From positions 75,838,501 through 75,902,500 of the forward strand of contig NC_064614.1 in assembly GCF_023898315.1 (NCBI RefSeq): 64,000 nucleotides of DNA. Reading direction: 5' to 3'. This document shows, in pieces, positions 22,075 to 33,759 of the stretch. The stretch comes from Schistocerca nitens. Taxonomy: Eukaryota > Arthropoda > Insecta > Orthoptera > Acrididae. The notes beneath the pieces were generated by a model. That model did no database searches. It was not told the origin of the DNA and worked only from the letters and a program-made list of their open reading frames with translations. Position numbers and translations under genes: made by a program. Position 1 is the stretch's first letter. Each line of letters opens with the position of its first letter.

Positions 22075-23492
22075 CACTCCTGGAAATTGAAATGAGAACA
22101 CCGTGAATTCATTGTCCCAGGAAGGGGAAACTTTATTGACACATTCCTGGGGTCAGATACATCACATGATCACACTGACAGAACCACAGGCACATAGACA
22201 CAGGCAACAGAGCATGCACAATGTCGGCACTAGTACAGTGTATATCCACCTTTCGCAGCAATGCAGGCTGCTATTCTCCCATGGAGACGATCGTAGAGAT
22301 GCTGGATGTAATCCTGTGGAACGGCTTGCCATGCCATTTCCACCTGGCGCCTCAGTTGGACCAGCGTTCGTGCCGGACGTGCAGACCGCGTGAGACGACG
22401 CTTCATCCAGTCCCAAACATGCTCAATGGGGGACAGATCCGGAGATCTTGCTGGCCAGGGTAGTTGACTTACACCTTCTAGAGCACGTTGGGTGGCACGG
22501 GATACATGCGGACGTGCATTGTCCTGTTGGAACAGCAAGTTCCCTTGCCGGTCTAGGAATGGTAGAACGATGGGTTCGATGACAGTTTGGATGTACCGTG
22601 CACTATTCAGTGTCCCCTCGACGATCACCAGTGGTGTACGGCCAGTGGAGATCGCTCCCCACACCATGATGCCGGGTGTTGGCCCTGTGTGCCTCGGTCG
22701 ATGCAGTCCTGATTGTGGCGCTCACCTGCACGGCGCCAAACACGCATACGACCATCATTGGCACCAAGGCAGAAGCGACTCTCATCGCTGAAGACGACAC
22801 ATCTCCATTCGTCCCTCCATTCACGCCTGTCGCGACACCACTGGAGGCGGGCTGCACGATGTTGGGGCGTGAGCGGAAGACGGCCTAACGGTGTGCGGGA
22901 CCGTAGCCCAGCTTCATGGAGACGGTTGCGAATGGTCCTCGCCGATACCCCAGGAGCAACAGTGTCCCTAATTTGCTGGGAAGTGGCGGTGCGGTCCCCT
23001 ACGGCACTGCGTAGGATCCTACGGTCTTGGCGTGCATCCGTGCGTCGCTGCGGTCCGGTCCCAGGTCGACGGGCACGTGCACCTTCCGCCGACCACTGGC
23101 GACAACATCGATGTACTGTGGAGACCTCACGCCCCACGTGTTGAGCAATTCGGCGGTACGTCCACCCGGCCTCCCGCATGCCCACTATACGCCCTCGCTC
23201 AAAGTCCGTCAACTGCACATACGGTTCACGTCCACGCTGTCGCGGCATGCTACCAGTGTTAAAGACTGCGATGGAGCTCCGTATGCCACGGCAAACTGGC
23301 TGACACTGACGGCGGCGGTGCACAAATGCTGCGCAGATAGCGCCATTCGACGGCCAACACCGCGGGTCCTGGTGTGTCCGCTGTGCCGTGCGTGTGATCA
23401 TTGCTTGTACAGCCCTCTCGCAGTGTCCGGAGCAAGTATGGTGGGTCTGACACACCGGTGTCAATGTGTTCTTTTTTCCATTTCCAGGAGTG
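22075..23492 (-). mobile_element. Tc1-like transposon, copy A
   Basis: A complete element in reverse orientation with inverted termini CACTCCTGGAAATTGAAAT and its complement (ATTTCCAGGAGTG at the other end), flanked by TA at 22073-22074 and 23493-23494. Its sequence is nearly the same as copy B (33760-35182), and the first 59 bases of a third copy are at 63942-64000. It is complete from end to end but its transposase frame is broken. Confidence 0.95.
22230..23248 (-). pseudogene. Tc1-like transposase, copy A, one-base frameshift
   Basis: Starts at ATG 23248 (MPRQRGREPYVQLTDFERGR) and follows copy B for the two N-terminal helix-turn-helix domains and the first catalytic Asp (VVFSDESRFCLGANDG). 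A single base is missing near 22699 (GCATCGACC where copy B has GCATACGACC). This throws the frame off between the first and second catalytic Asp. The correct frame resumes in the 22667-22230 ORF with MVWGAIS, LFQQDNARPHVSRATQRAL and PWPARSPDLSPIEHVWDWMK. A second, in-frame, three-base deletion removes one residue after AIS. The total of 1019 bases against 1023 in copy B fits exactly these two deletions. Confidence 0.93.
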
Positions 23493-23494
23493 TA

Positions 23495-26400
23495 TATACA
23501 TATGAATGAGTGCCTGTTAGGCCGTTGCAATCACTGGTTCGCTTTACCTTACAACAACAGCAACTCCTATAATACATGAGTTCAAGGGTTAGTACTGTTA
23601 ACACTGTTTTTATCCTGTTCTATTTTTCTGACAACGTTGTATGTACTAATTCTTAGGGATGATCAGATTCTACAACACTGAAAGACTAGTAGGAAAGTAG
23701 ATGACACTGTCAGTGAAGAACAATTATCAAGTTAAGGAGACTTTTTACATGTTTTCTATCACCTTAGAGTTAGGAAGAAAATACAGTGGACCACATTCTA
23801 TCAACAACAGCAAAACCTAGTACTTGCAACATACCTCATATAAATCATTACTATTTTGGTAGTTTTCAAATGAAAAATGAAGAAAATGGAAACCCAGAAT
23901 TCCTTTTCCGTGTTGCTGCTAAACCTAACAATAATTCACATACTTTCTTGCAGAGTGTTTTACACTATTATATTGTCGTTTATGCATGTGAGAATTTTTG
24001 TGTTCTTTTACATTCTGTTTTCCAAGGCAAAAGCAAACGAACACGAAAGTCAGAAACGCTTGGTATTAATTCAGTCAGCACAGAATACCATACAGTTACT
24101 CTATGAGTATTATTGCAGTAGTTGTTTTATTTCTTATGTTTAGCGACTCCAGCATGTTAGTTTAGGATGTGATATAGAGAGCCGGATTGTTGATCTTAGA
24201 ACTTTTACAGACACATTTTGATGAACACAGCGCTAACAAAATTAGTAGGAGCATGTTACAAGTAAACAGTTTTCTAGGAATTGTTCAGAATTTTTTTTTA
24301 TTTTTATTTTTCTACAAATATGGCAGATTACATAGCTAAAAATTGTGTAACAGTTCGTATAAAATTAGTCCACTGTAATTTATTATTTACAGTTATAAAC
24401 AAATGTGTAACACAATAACTCAAAATCACGCTGTTGTGGGATGGCACTTTCTGTCGCTGAACCCTTCAATTCGTTCATTACATGATGTGGGCAAGATGTT
24501 ATTTCATCCACCTTAAGTGAGTGCTTTCTCATTTCACTTAGCTCATTAGTCGGGTGTTGTGATGTGACCTGAAGCCAGATAATCGATCTAGGAAGCCTTG
24601 GTATTCTTTCTCAAGGAACTACCCGGACCACCGCAGTAGTGAATCACTTCTCGAGGGCAAGTATGAGCGAGTAGTATGTTTCGTCTTCCGCTACTTTACA
24701 GGAAATAATTTGTTTACCCACGTATTACTCGTAAGTAACTACAATCAAGCTGCTGTCTTCGAAAAACAGTTAATGGTGCTGTTTTCGATCTGTGGGTATT
24801 TAAATTAACTGCATGACGGTGATACACTAGTTCTGCGGGAAGTGATGATTCGTTCAGGAAAGTAAGAATTCCATTGCTATTGTCTGTGGGTAATCTGGCG
24901 CATTTGCTTTACTTTGGACATTCTGGCGCCCTTGTTTACATTTTGTGACGAATCCACGCTCCCCTTATCAACGATGTCACCATGTGATACGTAGTTACTC
25001 AATGCACGTACACGCCTCCGTAGCCGAGGCAGTAACTCGTCTCTGTGCATTGGCACTAAAGTCGGATTTATCCTTTTCGCATCTTGGTAACTAAAGAAAT
25101 TGTCACAGACAGATTAGGTCGGTCATCAAGAACAGAAGAGAGAGTAGTGTAAGATTCCTTGATCACTAGGCTTTTCGCCAATCTCCTGGATTAAATTCCT
25201 AACGTCTCCATAGTACTTCAGGGAGTGATGACGTGTGACACGGTTTATCATGATCTGTCCTTAGGATGGAGAAGGTGGTCCAATAGGTCTGTCCGACAAA
25301 AGGCTGTGTGCCAGCCCTGCACTTCTTCTCGCATTAGCATACAACACAAATCATAGACACACAACAGACCGACTGAGACACAACTCTCACATATCACAGT
25401 GAAAGTCATCATTGGCTGCAAAGCAAGCAAAATTGCGTACATTAGAAATGAGATTATGAGTTTAATGTCACGTCGATGACAAGATCGTCAGAGACTAACG
25501 ACAAACCCGGAAAATTGAAGGATGTGGAAGGAAATTGGCGGTGTACTTGCAAAGGGAAGTATCCAAGTATCGCCTCAAATGACATGAAACATGAATCGCA
25601 ACAGCAAAACGTGTATTTTAACTGTAGTCCTCCGGAATGCGAGTCCAGTATGTAACAGCAGCGCCGCCTTAGTCTGTCCTTCCCCACTATACGGCTGAAA
25701 CTAAACAGTGTCAACAATGTCAGGCACATCTTTCTTTCTTTTTCCCCATAAATGCTGCTTGAATAATCAAGACTGATACTTAAATAAGAAACGTTTGCCT
25801 ATGCTCATTTTAGTCGCTTACTGTACGTTCCAGAATAAGAATTCTCAAATTATTTTGACAAATATTCTAATTAGTTTCAGATTTCCTTTAAGAAATGTCT
25901 TTGAGAAAACTATTTACTTAAATGATTCTACAGATCCCTAGTCACCATGACTTGATAGAAATACTGTTTGCGTGCCTCAGTAATAGCAGAATGATAACGT
26001 AAGATGTAATTTGCTTTAACAGAAGGTAATACTCTGAAGTCAATAGTTAACGTACTTTTTTTGTTCACGTTATTTAGTGCTTTGCTATGCTTACTACCTG
26101 TAACCAAAAATATTAAAAATATTATTGCTAGTATGCTTCCGTGATTCACTGTCATATATAGGCTGGTGAATGAGATATGGTCAAACAAATTTCTTGGTGT
26201 AACTCAATGTTTCGGATCCCTTTGTAGAGGACACCTTCAAGGGATGGTTGTAGATTCAATGAAAGGCTGTTCCACCACCATGTTCGCAACCGTGTTCCCT
26301 ACTGTGTTTGCTACGGACTGTGTCAGTAGTGAGCCTGGGAGTGGATCGCATTTCACAGAAGCTATAACCTTTCTTTGAAGACAGCCTGCGCAGATGGGAA

Positions 26401-26691
26401 CGAAACGTTGGCTTTTACCAAGAAAAAAAGTAGACCACAGCAATATGGCAAGGAATACCTTAATATCTAACTCTCCCGGCCGTGAAATTTTACGTTTTAC
26501 GCAGTGCCATGGTATGCAGTTTTGCACTGTGTACGTCCGATATGTTTAAGACCAAATCCTTGTGCCTCTGTAACTTTTTGATGTGTAGTTTTTGCTACAC
26601 TGTCTCCGTAAAGCTACATTTCTACGGCAGCTGTATTGTTTTTAGTATCAGCTGCATTTACGGTGCGCTAAGCTTGAAAGAAGTTAATGGG
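23495..26691. other. unassigned AT-rich DNA
   Basis: I recognise no gene. Minor points: frames at 23786-24143 have no domain, and a segment near 25010-25070 (CTCCGTAGCCGAGGCAGTAA) looks like a tRNA A box without a B box and might be a SINE head. The frame at 26237-26527 (minus) has no known domain, though nearby GGGAACGAAACGTTGGCTTT recalls 3' retroelement sequences. Confidence 0.45.
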
Positions 26692-26925
26692 TGAAGTGGC
26701 TCATTGGTAACAATCTGTGCCTCCATTCTGGAGCAGGTTGCTTGAAATCCCCGTCCGTAAATGCATACTAGACTATCCTAAATTGTTTACCAGAAATGTT
26801 CCATCGAAAACAACATGACCGATTTCCCTTTCCTCACCATTCCCCATTCTTCCACAATCCAATCTTGAGCACCTCCTATATTCATGAGTCCATAAAGAGA
26901 CGTTTAATCTTAATCTTACCACTCA
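26692..26925 (+). repeat. tRNA-derived SINE relic, another family
   Basis: Begins GTGAAGTGGCTCATTGGTAA (A-box-like) with a decayed B-box region. It contains GACCGATTTCCCTTTCCTCA and ends near GAGACGTTTAATCTTAATC. This order is that of a widespread arthropod SINE type with a CCGATTTCC...GACGTTAAAC body. No target duplication was found. Confidence 0.6.
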
Positions 26926-29539
26926 GCCTCCTCTTTCGGTAACAACTAATATATGTCGAGATTAGCTTAAAGTAAAAGTAACTGTCATAAGTACTCTACT
27001 ACTCGTACCTAAGCTTCTACATCAGCTTTGTATAGGACTCCCATTGGCGTCAGATATATCGGACATATATAAACCGGAAACTGTATGCTATGGTTTGAAA
27101 TGCAAGCGTTAAGGGCTGGAAATACCGAGGTATTATGCTATGGTCGAATGAAGTTTTTAGAGAGACGCGGAGTTTGGTCCTGTTTTTCGGAGGACATCTT
27201 CAAGGCGAGAAAGACTGGGAGGGAGGAAGGCGGTGCAGTAATTTCTGTAAAGGTCCGATTCAGACCATGGTTCGTTATGCAACGTTACTTTCGCGTTCTC
27301 GTCAATACGGTAACAGAACGTTTAAGTTCTACCACTCGCGTTCTCGTCAATACTTACCACTCTAAAGACGGAAGATCCGCGAATCGGAATGTCAGAACTG
27401 TGTAGTAAGTAGCGGCAGGAACACCACCACAAAATCAAGCAGCGCTAACAGTCCAAACCATCGACTCTCGGAGAGAGATTTTAACTGTGTTCAACCTAAT
27501 GGTAAAGTAGCGAACTATTTTTCTTCGATTCATACAGTTTGTGGGAAAAACAGTGAGAATAATTACCTTTGGAAACCTTTATCAGACAAAGCCTGTTATA
27601 ACAATAAACTGTTTCGCTTAATAAAACGGCCGCCAGCCCAAATCGGGCACAGTGTCTACACAAGAAGATGAAGTCAATTTTCGACATTGAATAAATAATT
27701 ACTTTCACTTACTAAGTAATTTAAAGACAACCACTTAATTTGCGTTTACTACGGTCACTTGGCAGTAAGTACTATTAATTCCACTTTCTGTTACTTATGG
27801 AATTTATCACTATACTTCAGTAATTATTTAAAGAAGACAAACATATGTTTCAAGATGGATACATAAAAATATTAAACTTACAGCTATCATTCATATGACC
27901 TAAACTATTATTTAACACGACTAAATTTCATTTCTTTAGGACTGTTATTTATTAATGTTTTACTAACACCAATATTTGTCTGGCTTTCTTTGACATGGAG
28001 AAGCAACACAAACAATTACTGTTAAGACTGTTGCAGTTAAACAATTATGTTACTTTACTTTCAGAAATGCTATTGAAAACTTATCCTCATGGTCACGCAA
28101 AGCGGTGGCCCTCAAACTGATACGTGGAAACTTTAGTATTTAATAATCATTTTCAGAATTTACTACTAAAACAGTACTATTGCCAATAATTTACTATTAT
28201 TCAAGCTTCAATAAACATCAGGGTACTCGGAATAAATTCGTTTGGGTAAGGACCCTACTGAGGTAAATGAAATAGGAAAATTACGGTTAAACACAAAGGT
28301 ACATTTAACACTTACATTCCACTGATTGAAGATGGATGGTTCATACTACGATACACTTCTAAATAAAGTACTTCGCCTGTTACTGATGTCGAAGGTGACG
28401 TGAGGCAGTGCTGCGTAGTAACATTGCGCAGGTACGGCTCTTGATGTAGATAGCTCTGTCTTCCTCTTGGTGGTGACGATAAAATTGCAAATTTCTGAGC
28501 TATATTTTTTATTGCCGTACTGCGCCAATCATGTAGAACACGTCCGAGGCCAAAACCCAGTCTTGCAGGTAAATTCGGGGCCTCTAGTGCTTGACCAGAG
28601 TAATGCGTGTTCACCCCGTGCAGGGCAGCTACCGGCTGTCTGAGCCACTTGCGCCCCAATTCTCACTCGCGCGCCTCACCACGGAGTTCTGTTCTACCTA
28701 TGATCCCTACACCTTTTCAGTACACTTCTGCTTACAAAACCCTAAGTATGAACCATCTACAATTGCTTGAGAGCATATATATACAAAATTGACATAATTA
28801 ATTACAGTTGTACCTGAAATATTACATAATTATTTACAAAATATGTTTTAATACATTTATTCCACCTACGTCAAAGAGGTTATTTTAAACAGATAGACTA
28901 CACATAACAAAAACTTACTCTCGTTATAGTATTTGCTTAATTTTTCAAAAATATTATGGAACTAAGAATTTTAAAATATACAGATTAATGGCAGTATTAT
29001 ATTTACAGTAGCATTACAGTTAATCAGTCATTAGCGACCCAGTATATGAATTTTAGCGCCTCAGAAGCTTAGGATTTTTTGATATTGAATAAAAATTTTT
29101 GTGCTGTTATTGGCGTTAATAGCACAGTTTTGAAAATGACACAATTTTAATCTCGTAAAGAATCTGTGCAAGACATGTACATTGTGATCTCTGTGGAAAA
29201 TCGGCAAAGAGACTTGCTGCACACACACTAGCCTCAAGTAGTGTGGACTTCAGATGATGGGAGCTGCAACAAAAGTTCATAGTTTTTCAGCAAGCTAGCA
29301 GTTTCTACCAAGTTCATTAATGTCCAACAACTATGCTGTAGCTCGTTTACATCCCTTTATCTTTCGTGAAGGCAGCTGCCTTTGTTTTAGGGACAGATGG
29401 TGCTTGCTGCCAGATAATGCTGTATCCGGATAGTGGTATGGTGAGGGTGGTTCAACCTTAACGGACTTTATCCTCACCAGGGGGAAAAAAAGAGATAGAA
29501 GACGAGAAAAGATAATGGAAGCGAGGTATTGTTGTTCCC
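26926..29539. other. unassigned AT-rich DNA
   Basis: No recognised gene or element. A 17-base word, CGCGTTCTCGTCAATAC, occurs twice about 45 bases apart near 27292 and 27337. The 28300-28680 stretch has a more balanced composition and could be an unrecognised repeat, but nothing in it could be identified. Confidence 0.45.
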
Positions 29540-29760
29540 TGGTGGCTCCACGCATCCAGCGCGCTGCCGTGCATTCTTCTGCTAGGCCTTTCCACGCGCA
29601 ACCGAACGGCGTCCGCGGAAGGAACGCGCGAAACGTGAGCGCGCAATCATTTCCAGTTCAGCTGCAGCACCCGGGCAGAGCCGCGTCGCCCGGGAACGCA
29701 CACCGTCGCCTCGGCAGCGGGCAAGTAGCTCTGCTGCGCGGGTAGCCAGCCTGTAGGCGC
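29540..29760. other. GC- and CpG-rich segment
   Basis: A CpG-rich patch in AT-rich surroundings. Overlapping short frames on both strands reflect composition. Possible regulatory island. Confidence 0.35.
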
Positions 29761-30779
29761 CAGTGCAGTGCGTTAACCATTGCCAAGGTCACTACGTAGA
29801 GGTTTCCTGCATAGGAATACCCCAATTAAATTCCAAAACACTGACATTTAGAGAGAAATAGTTCGACGATAATTAAGGTTGTATTCTGTGAACACAGAGG
29901 GAATAGCAAAACGGCTAAAGCTACATCTAAAGTAGCTCTCTGCAAACCACTGTTAACTGTCACGTATTGCAGATACTGATGTTCCATTCGCGGTAATAAT
30001 GGTTGCTTAAGTCCCTCTTAGAATGCTGCAGTTAATCTACTCTTGCATTCGCCAAACCCAGGATACCAATACATTGAGGATAGAATATATTGTTGGATCG
30101 TTCATTTCGTATTCTTTCAATTGAAACAAGTTTACCTCTGGCCAGTAATGATTTACTTTACCCCCACTACGCATTTTAGAGCTTTAAACCTCGATCATCA
30201 GGTTCATTTATGTGAATTAATACGACGTGCGTTTGTTTATTACTTTGGTTTAACCTTTAGCACAAAACAAAATGAATACACTATTTTAAATATGGTCCAC
30301 AGTTTTGTGGAGCTCTTTAATGAACAAAAATAAAAATCGTGTAAGTAAATTTACCTTCTGTGATGAAAGGTTCATTTTTTCTGATGTGTTAGATCACACC
30401 AACTTTGTACACATTTAAGTAATCAAAGCTGGCTTGCAGAATACTATAAGTGCTCCCAACAAATAAATAATAATCCTGCCCACAACGCCAAAAACAAAAC
30501 CACATTTTGGGAAAAATGTCGAAGCACTTTCTTTTGGGCCTTGGATGCAAATGTGGGCAGAAATATAAATGTCTCGAGGATTTCAACTAAACAAGAGTGG
30601 TGTATTAGAAGAAATATATAAAATACACTCTACGACACCACGAAGTAATTACCCAGATTGGACGAAAAATCGCTAGATATGATTTGGGCGTACTGAAAAA
30701 CAAATGATTACAATTTTAGAAACATTTGCTGACTCATTCCAGAGAAAGAGCTTCACCAATTGAGCAATTCAGTAACGCG
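29761..30779. other. unassigned DNA
   Basis: No recognised feature. The 96-codon frame at 30043-30333 shows no domain that I know. Confidence 0.5.
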
Positions 30780-31380
30780 TTGGCCCACCTCTGGCCCTCA
30801 AGCATGCAGTTATTCAGCTTCACGTTGTTTGTCAGGGTTGTTTGATGTCCTCCTGAGGGATATCGTGCCAGATTCTGTGCAATGCTACGGTCGCAGGTTC
30901 GAATCCTGCCTCGGGCATGGATGTTTGTGATGACCTTAGGTTAGTTAGGTTTAAGTAGTTCTAAGTTCTAGGGGACTAATGACCTCAGCAGTTGAGTCCC
31001 ATAGTGCTCAGAGCCATTTGAACCATTTTTTTTCTGTGCAATGGGCGCATTAGACCGTCAACCAGAGCTGGCTGGAGGACACTGAGGGCCTTAACCGTAA
31101 TGCTCCAAACATTCTCAACTGGGAAGAGATTCGGTGACCTGGCTGGCCAGGGTACACGTGTGCAAGCCCGAAGTGAAGCATCAGAAACTCTCGCCGAGTG
31201 CGGACAGGCATTATATTGCTGAAATGTAAGTCCAGGACGGCTTATCATGAAGGGCAACAAAAAGGGATGTTGAACGTCGTCGAGTTACCGTTGTGCTGAA
31301 GGGGTCCGCGGATGACAACCAAAGATATTCTGCCAGCACTCTCGGTTACTGGGCCGTATAGCGAGCGACTATTAGGTTGG
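30780..31380 (-). pseudogene. Tc1-like transposase relic (minus) split by a SINE
   Basis: Minus-strand frames show ...FQQYNACPHSARVSDASL (the second catalytic Asp replaced by Tyr), VPWPARSPNLFPVENVW (catalytic Glu kept) and, beyond a SINE at 30885-31031, a segment reading IWHDIPQEDIKQ as in other Tc1-like transposases. Between the substituted Asp position and the Glu there are 32 residues, as in copies A and B. The N-terminal half is absent or too decayed to read. It abuts another relic of the same kind that runs the opposite way. Confidence 0.75.
30885..31031 (+). repeat. 5'-truncated tRNA-derived SINE
   Basis: Lacks the A-box half and starts at CTACGGTCGCAGGTTCGAAT (B box). It continues through CTTAGGTTAGTTAGGTTTAA and GGGGACTAATGACCTC to GCCATTTGAACCA plus a T-run. 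A perfect 12-bp duplication, TTCTGTGCAATG, flanks it at 30873-30884 and 31032-31043. It interrupts the Tc1 relic. Confidence 0.92.
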
Positions 31381-31416
31381 TTAGCCACCGCTATCCTGGA
31401 CGTCGTAAGACACACC

Positions 31417-31770
31417 TTCGGCCTCGAATCTCATTGAATGGAGTAGAACTGCTTACATTGATGATTCCCTCTTTTCAGTGAGCCCCAATGACCAACGAAG
31501 ACGTGTCTGGTGACGCCCCAATGTCTCGAGACATATCTTCGGTCTGGAATCTCATTGAATGGAGTAGAATTGCTTTCATTGATGATTCCCTCTTTGAAGT
31601 GAGCCTCAATGACCAACTAAGACGTGTCTGGTGACGCCCCAGTGTCTCAAGACATTACTTCGGCCTGGAATCTCATTCAATGGAGTACAATTGCTTTCAT
31701 TGACGATTCCCTCTTTGCAGTGAGCCCCAATGACCAGTGAAAACCTGTCTGGTGACGCCCCAGGCGGCGG
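31417..31770 (+). repeat. 121-bp tandem repeat, about 2.9 copies
   Basis: Units begin at TTCGG...GGAATCTCATT (31417, 31538 and 31659). The spacing is exactly 121 bp both times. Each unit contains CATTGATGATTCCCTCTTT or close variants and GTGTCTGGTGACGCCCCA. The third unit is slightly shortened. Because 121 is not a multiple of three, the amplification also breaks the reading frame. Confidence 0.9.
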
Positions 31771-32141
31771 TGGGATACCAACATGAGTATCTCCCACCAT
31801 AGTGTCTGACAACCAGGAGTGATGGTCCGGGGAGCCATTTCATTTCACATCAGGACATATTTCATTGTCATCCGTGTCAGTCTTACAGCACAACGTTACG
31901 TTGACGATATTCTGACCTCCGTTTTGTCGCAGTTCATGGCAAGCCATTCTGAGCTTACTCTCCAGCATAATAAGGCCCGCCTGACGTGGAAAGAGTTTCC
32001 ACTGCTTGTCTTCGGTGCTTTCCAGACCCATCTTTGGCCAGCAAGGACGATGGATCTCCCCCCCCCCCCCAAATTGAGAACGTTTGGAGTATTATGAACA
32101 TGGCCTACCAACCAACTCGCTATTTTAACTATCTAACGCAC

Positions 32142-32342
32142 TAAATGTTGAAATGTTTGTGAAATCTTATGGGACCTAACTGCTAAGGTAATCAGTCCCT
32201 AAGCTTTCACACTACTTAACCTAAATTATCCTAAGGACAAACAAACACACCCATGCCCGAGGGAGGACTCGACCCTCCACCGGGACCAGCCGCACAGTCC
32301 ATGACTGCAGCGCCCGAGACCGCTCGGCTAATCCCGCGCGGC
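32142..32342 (-). repeat. tRNA-derived SINE in the Tc1 relic
   Basis: On the minus strand it reads GGATTAGCCGAGCGGTCTCG (A box), GGTCGAGTCCTCCCTCGGGC (B-box region), then CCTTAGGATAATTTAGGTTA and a 3' end ACAAACATTTCAACATTT. A perfect 13-bp duplication, CTATCTAACGCAC, lies at 32129-32141 and 32343-32355. Same family as 51436-51638, 52134-52791, 33256-33652 and 63367-63560. Confidence 0.93.
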
Positions 32343-32440
32343 CTATCTAACGCACCAGCTGGACAGAATTCAGCACTCCATTCCTCAGGACTACATGCAA
32401 CAACTCTGTCAATGCCAAGACGAATAATTATTGCATAAGG

Positions 32441-33076
32441 GTCAGAGGGGGACCAATCCGTGACTGACTTTCTCAGTCTGAGAAGCTCTGGAATAAATCA
32501 TCCATTTTTTCTGAAATTGTAATCACTAGCTTCTCAGTACAAGCACATCACATCAACCAATTTCCTTCCAGATTGCATAGTTCCTCCGTGGTGCGTAATT
32601 TTTTTGCCTTAGTGTGAAATTACTCAGCAAACAATAATTTATGCAGGGTGTATCATGGTTAATGGTATAATGCGTACAGGTGAACTTACAGTAGAAGCAG
32701 AAAACTCTCAGTACGTGAATATGTTAAGAGCTACGAGGACTTGTTCAGTACACAGATTCGTTTTACAGTTACGAAGATGAAGTGCTCACAGCTCTTAAGG
32801 TATGCATTTTTAGCTCATGTCTACTGGACATTTTTTCTTGTTTTCAACCATACCATCACGTCTCAAAATATGGAGAAACGAGAGCTTGCATTAGAAGAGA
32901 TTCATTTCAGAGTATGTAAGATAAGCTTATAGCGCTTAAGGTGTGCGTTGTAGAGCGCACGTTTATTGAGACGTTATAGTTTCTAGTATTGTGGAATTTG
33001 AACTGTATGTGTTTATGCCACTGTGATCATCCTACGCAAAATTGTAATATGCGTGTGCATGCGTGTAAGTGTGTGT

Positions 33077-33078
<2 letters not shown>
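32441..33078. other. unassigned DNA
   Basis: No gene or repeat recognised. Confidence 0.5.

Positions 33079-33124
<46 letters not shown>
33079..33124. repeat. (GT)n microsatellite
   Basis: About 23 uninterrupted GT units. It produces false poly-Val/Cys and His/Thr frames on both strands. Confidence 0.95.
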
Positions 33125-33125
<1 letters not shown>

Positions 33126-33255
33126 GCGCGTTATGTCTGCAAGTGTACATTTTGGAGGGCGGGACTTGAGAGACAGGATGAAATGGAGTAGGAGAGATAA
33201 AGAGAGAGAAACAAATAGGCAATAATTTTCCCTCTCACAGAACTGAGAGTTCTTA

Positions 33256-33652
33256 GCCACGCGGTGTGGCCGCATCGTTTGCGGCGCCATGTCACGGACT
33301 GTGCGGCCCCTCCCGCCGGTGGTTCGAGTCCTCCCTCGGGCATGGGTGTGTGTGTTGCTCTTGGTATAAGCTAGTTTAAGTAGTGTACAAGTCTAGGCAC
33401 CGATGACCTCGGCAGTTTGGTCCCTTAGGAATTCACACACACATTTGAGAGCCGGCCGGAGTGGCCGAGCGGTTCTAGGCGCTACAATCTGGAACCGTTA
33501 GACCGCTACGATCGCAGGTTCGAATCCTGCCTCGGGCATGGATGTGTGTGATGTCCTTAGGTTAGTTAGGTTTAAGTAGTTCTAAGTTCTAGAGGACTGA
33601 TGACCTCAGAAGTTAAGTCCCATAGTGCTCAGAGCCACTAGAACTACGCATT
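33256..33652 (+). repeat. tRNA-derived SINE, outer element of a SINE pair
   Basis: A decayed head (CCACGCGGTGTGGCCGCATC), B-box region GGTTCGAGTCCTCCCTCGGG, body and 3' end ATTCACACACACATTTGAGAG. A 12-bp duplication, TGAGAGTTCTTA, lies at 33244-33255 and 33653-33664. Between its tail and the right-hand duplication sits a second, younger SINE. Confidence 0.88.
33452..33648 (+). repeat. tRNA-derived SINE, inner element
   Basis: A full-length copy: GGAGTGGCCGAGCGGTTCTA (A box), GATCGCAGGTTCGAATCCTG (B box), CTTAGGTTAGTTAGGTTTAA and AGTGCTCAGAGCCA. A perfect 10-bp duplication, CATTTGAGAG, flanks it at 33442-33451 and 33649-33658. Same family as 30885-31031 and 47031-47236. Confidence 0.93.
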
Positions 33653-33759
33653 TGAGAGTTCTTAATCTTACATCAATTGCATCTTGTTAAGAAATAGTTG
33701 AAGAAACAAATGGACTATGTTTCAGATCATACACACTCATACATACGCTCATAGTAATA

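Larger units (their letters stand above)
31417..32440 (+). pseudogene. Tc1-like transposase relic (plus) with internal triplication
   Basis: The region equivalent to the first catalytic Asp (IDDSLFEVSLND...RRVW-like sequence) is present three times in tandem (see 31417-31770). It is followed by MVRGAISFHIRTYF (equivalent to MVWGAI), LTLQHNKARL (a decayed QQDNARPH), LWPARTMDLPPPPKLRTFGV with a poly-C run, and, beyond a SINE, a segment equivalent to the C-terminus (IPQDYMQ-like). It is inactive. Confidence 0.7.

Noticed and set aside
31417-31770. A CRISPR-like or satellite array
   Set aside because: The units are directly adjacent with no spacers, only about three copies exist, and they derive from a Tc1 transposase segment.
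32989-33343. Open frames with poly-Val/Cys or His-Thr repeats
   Set aside because: They come from the (GT)n tract and the antisense of a SINE.
33452-33535. A functional Ser/Leu-type tRNA gene
   Set aside because: It is the head of a SINE with a poly-purine/pyrimidine body and a target duplication; further copies are at 47031 and 30885.
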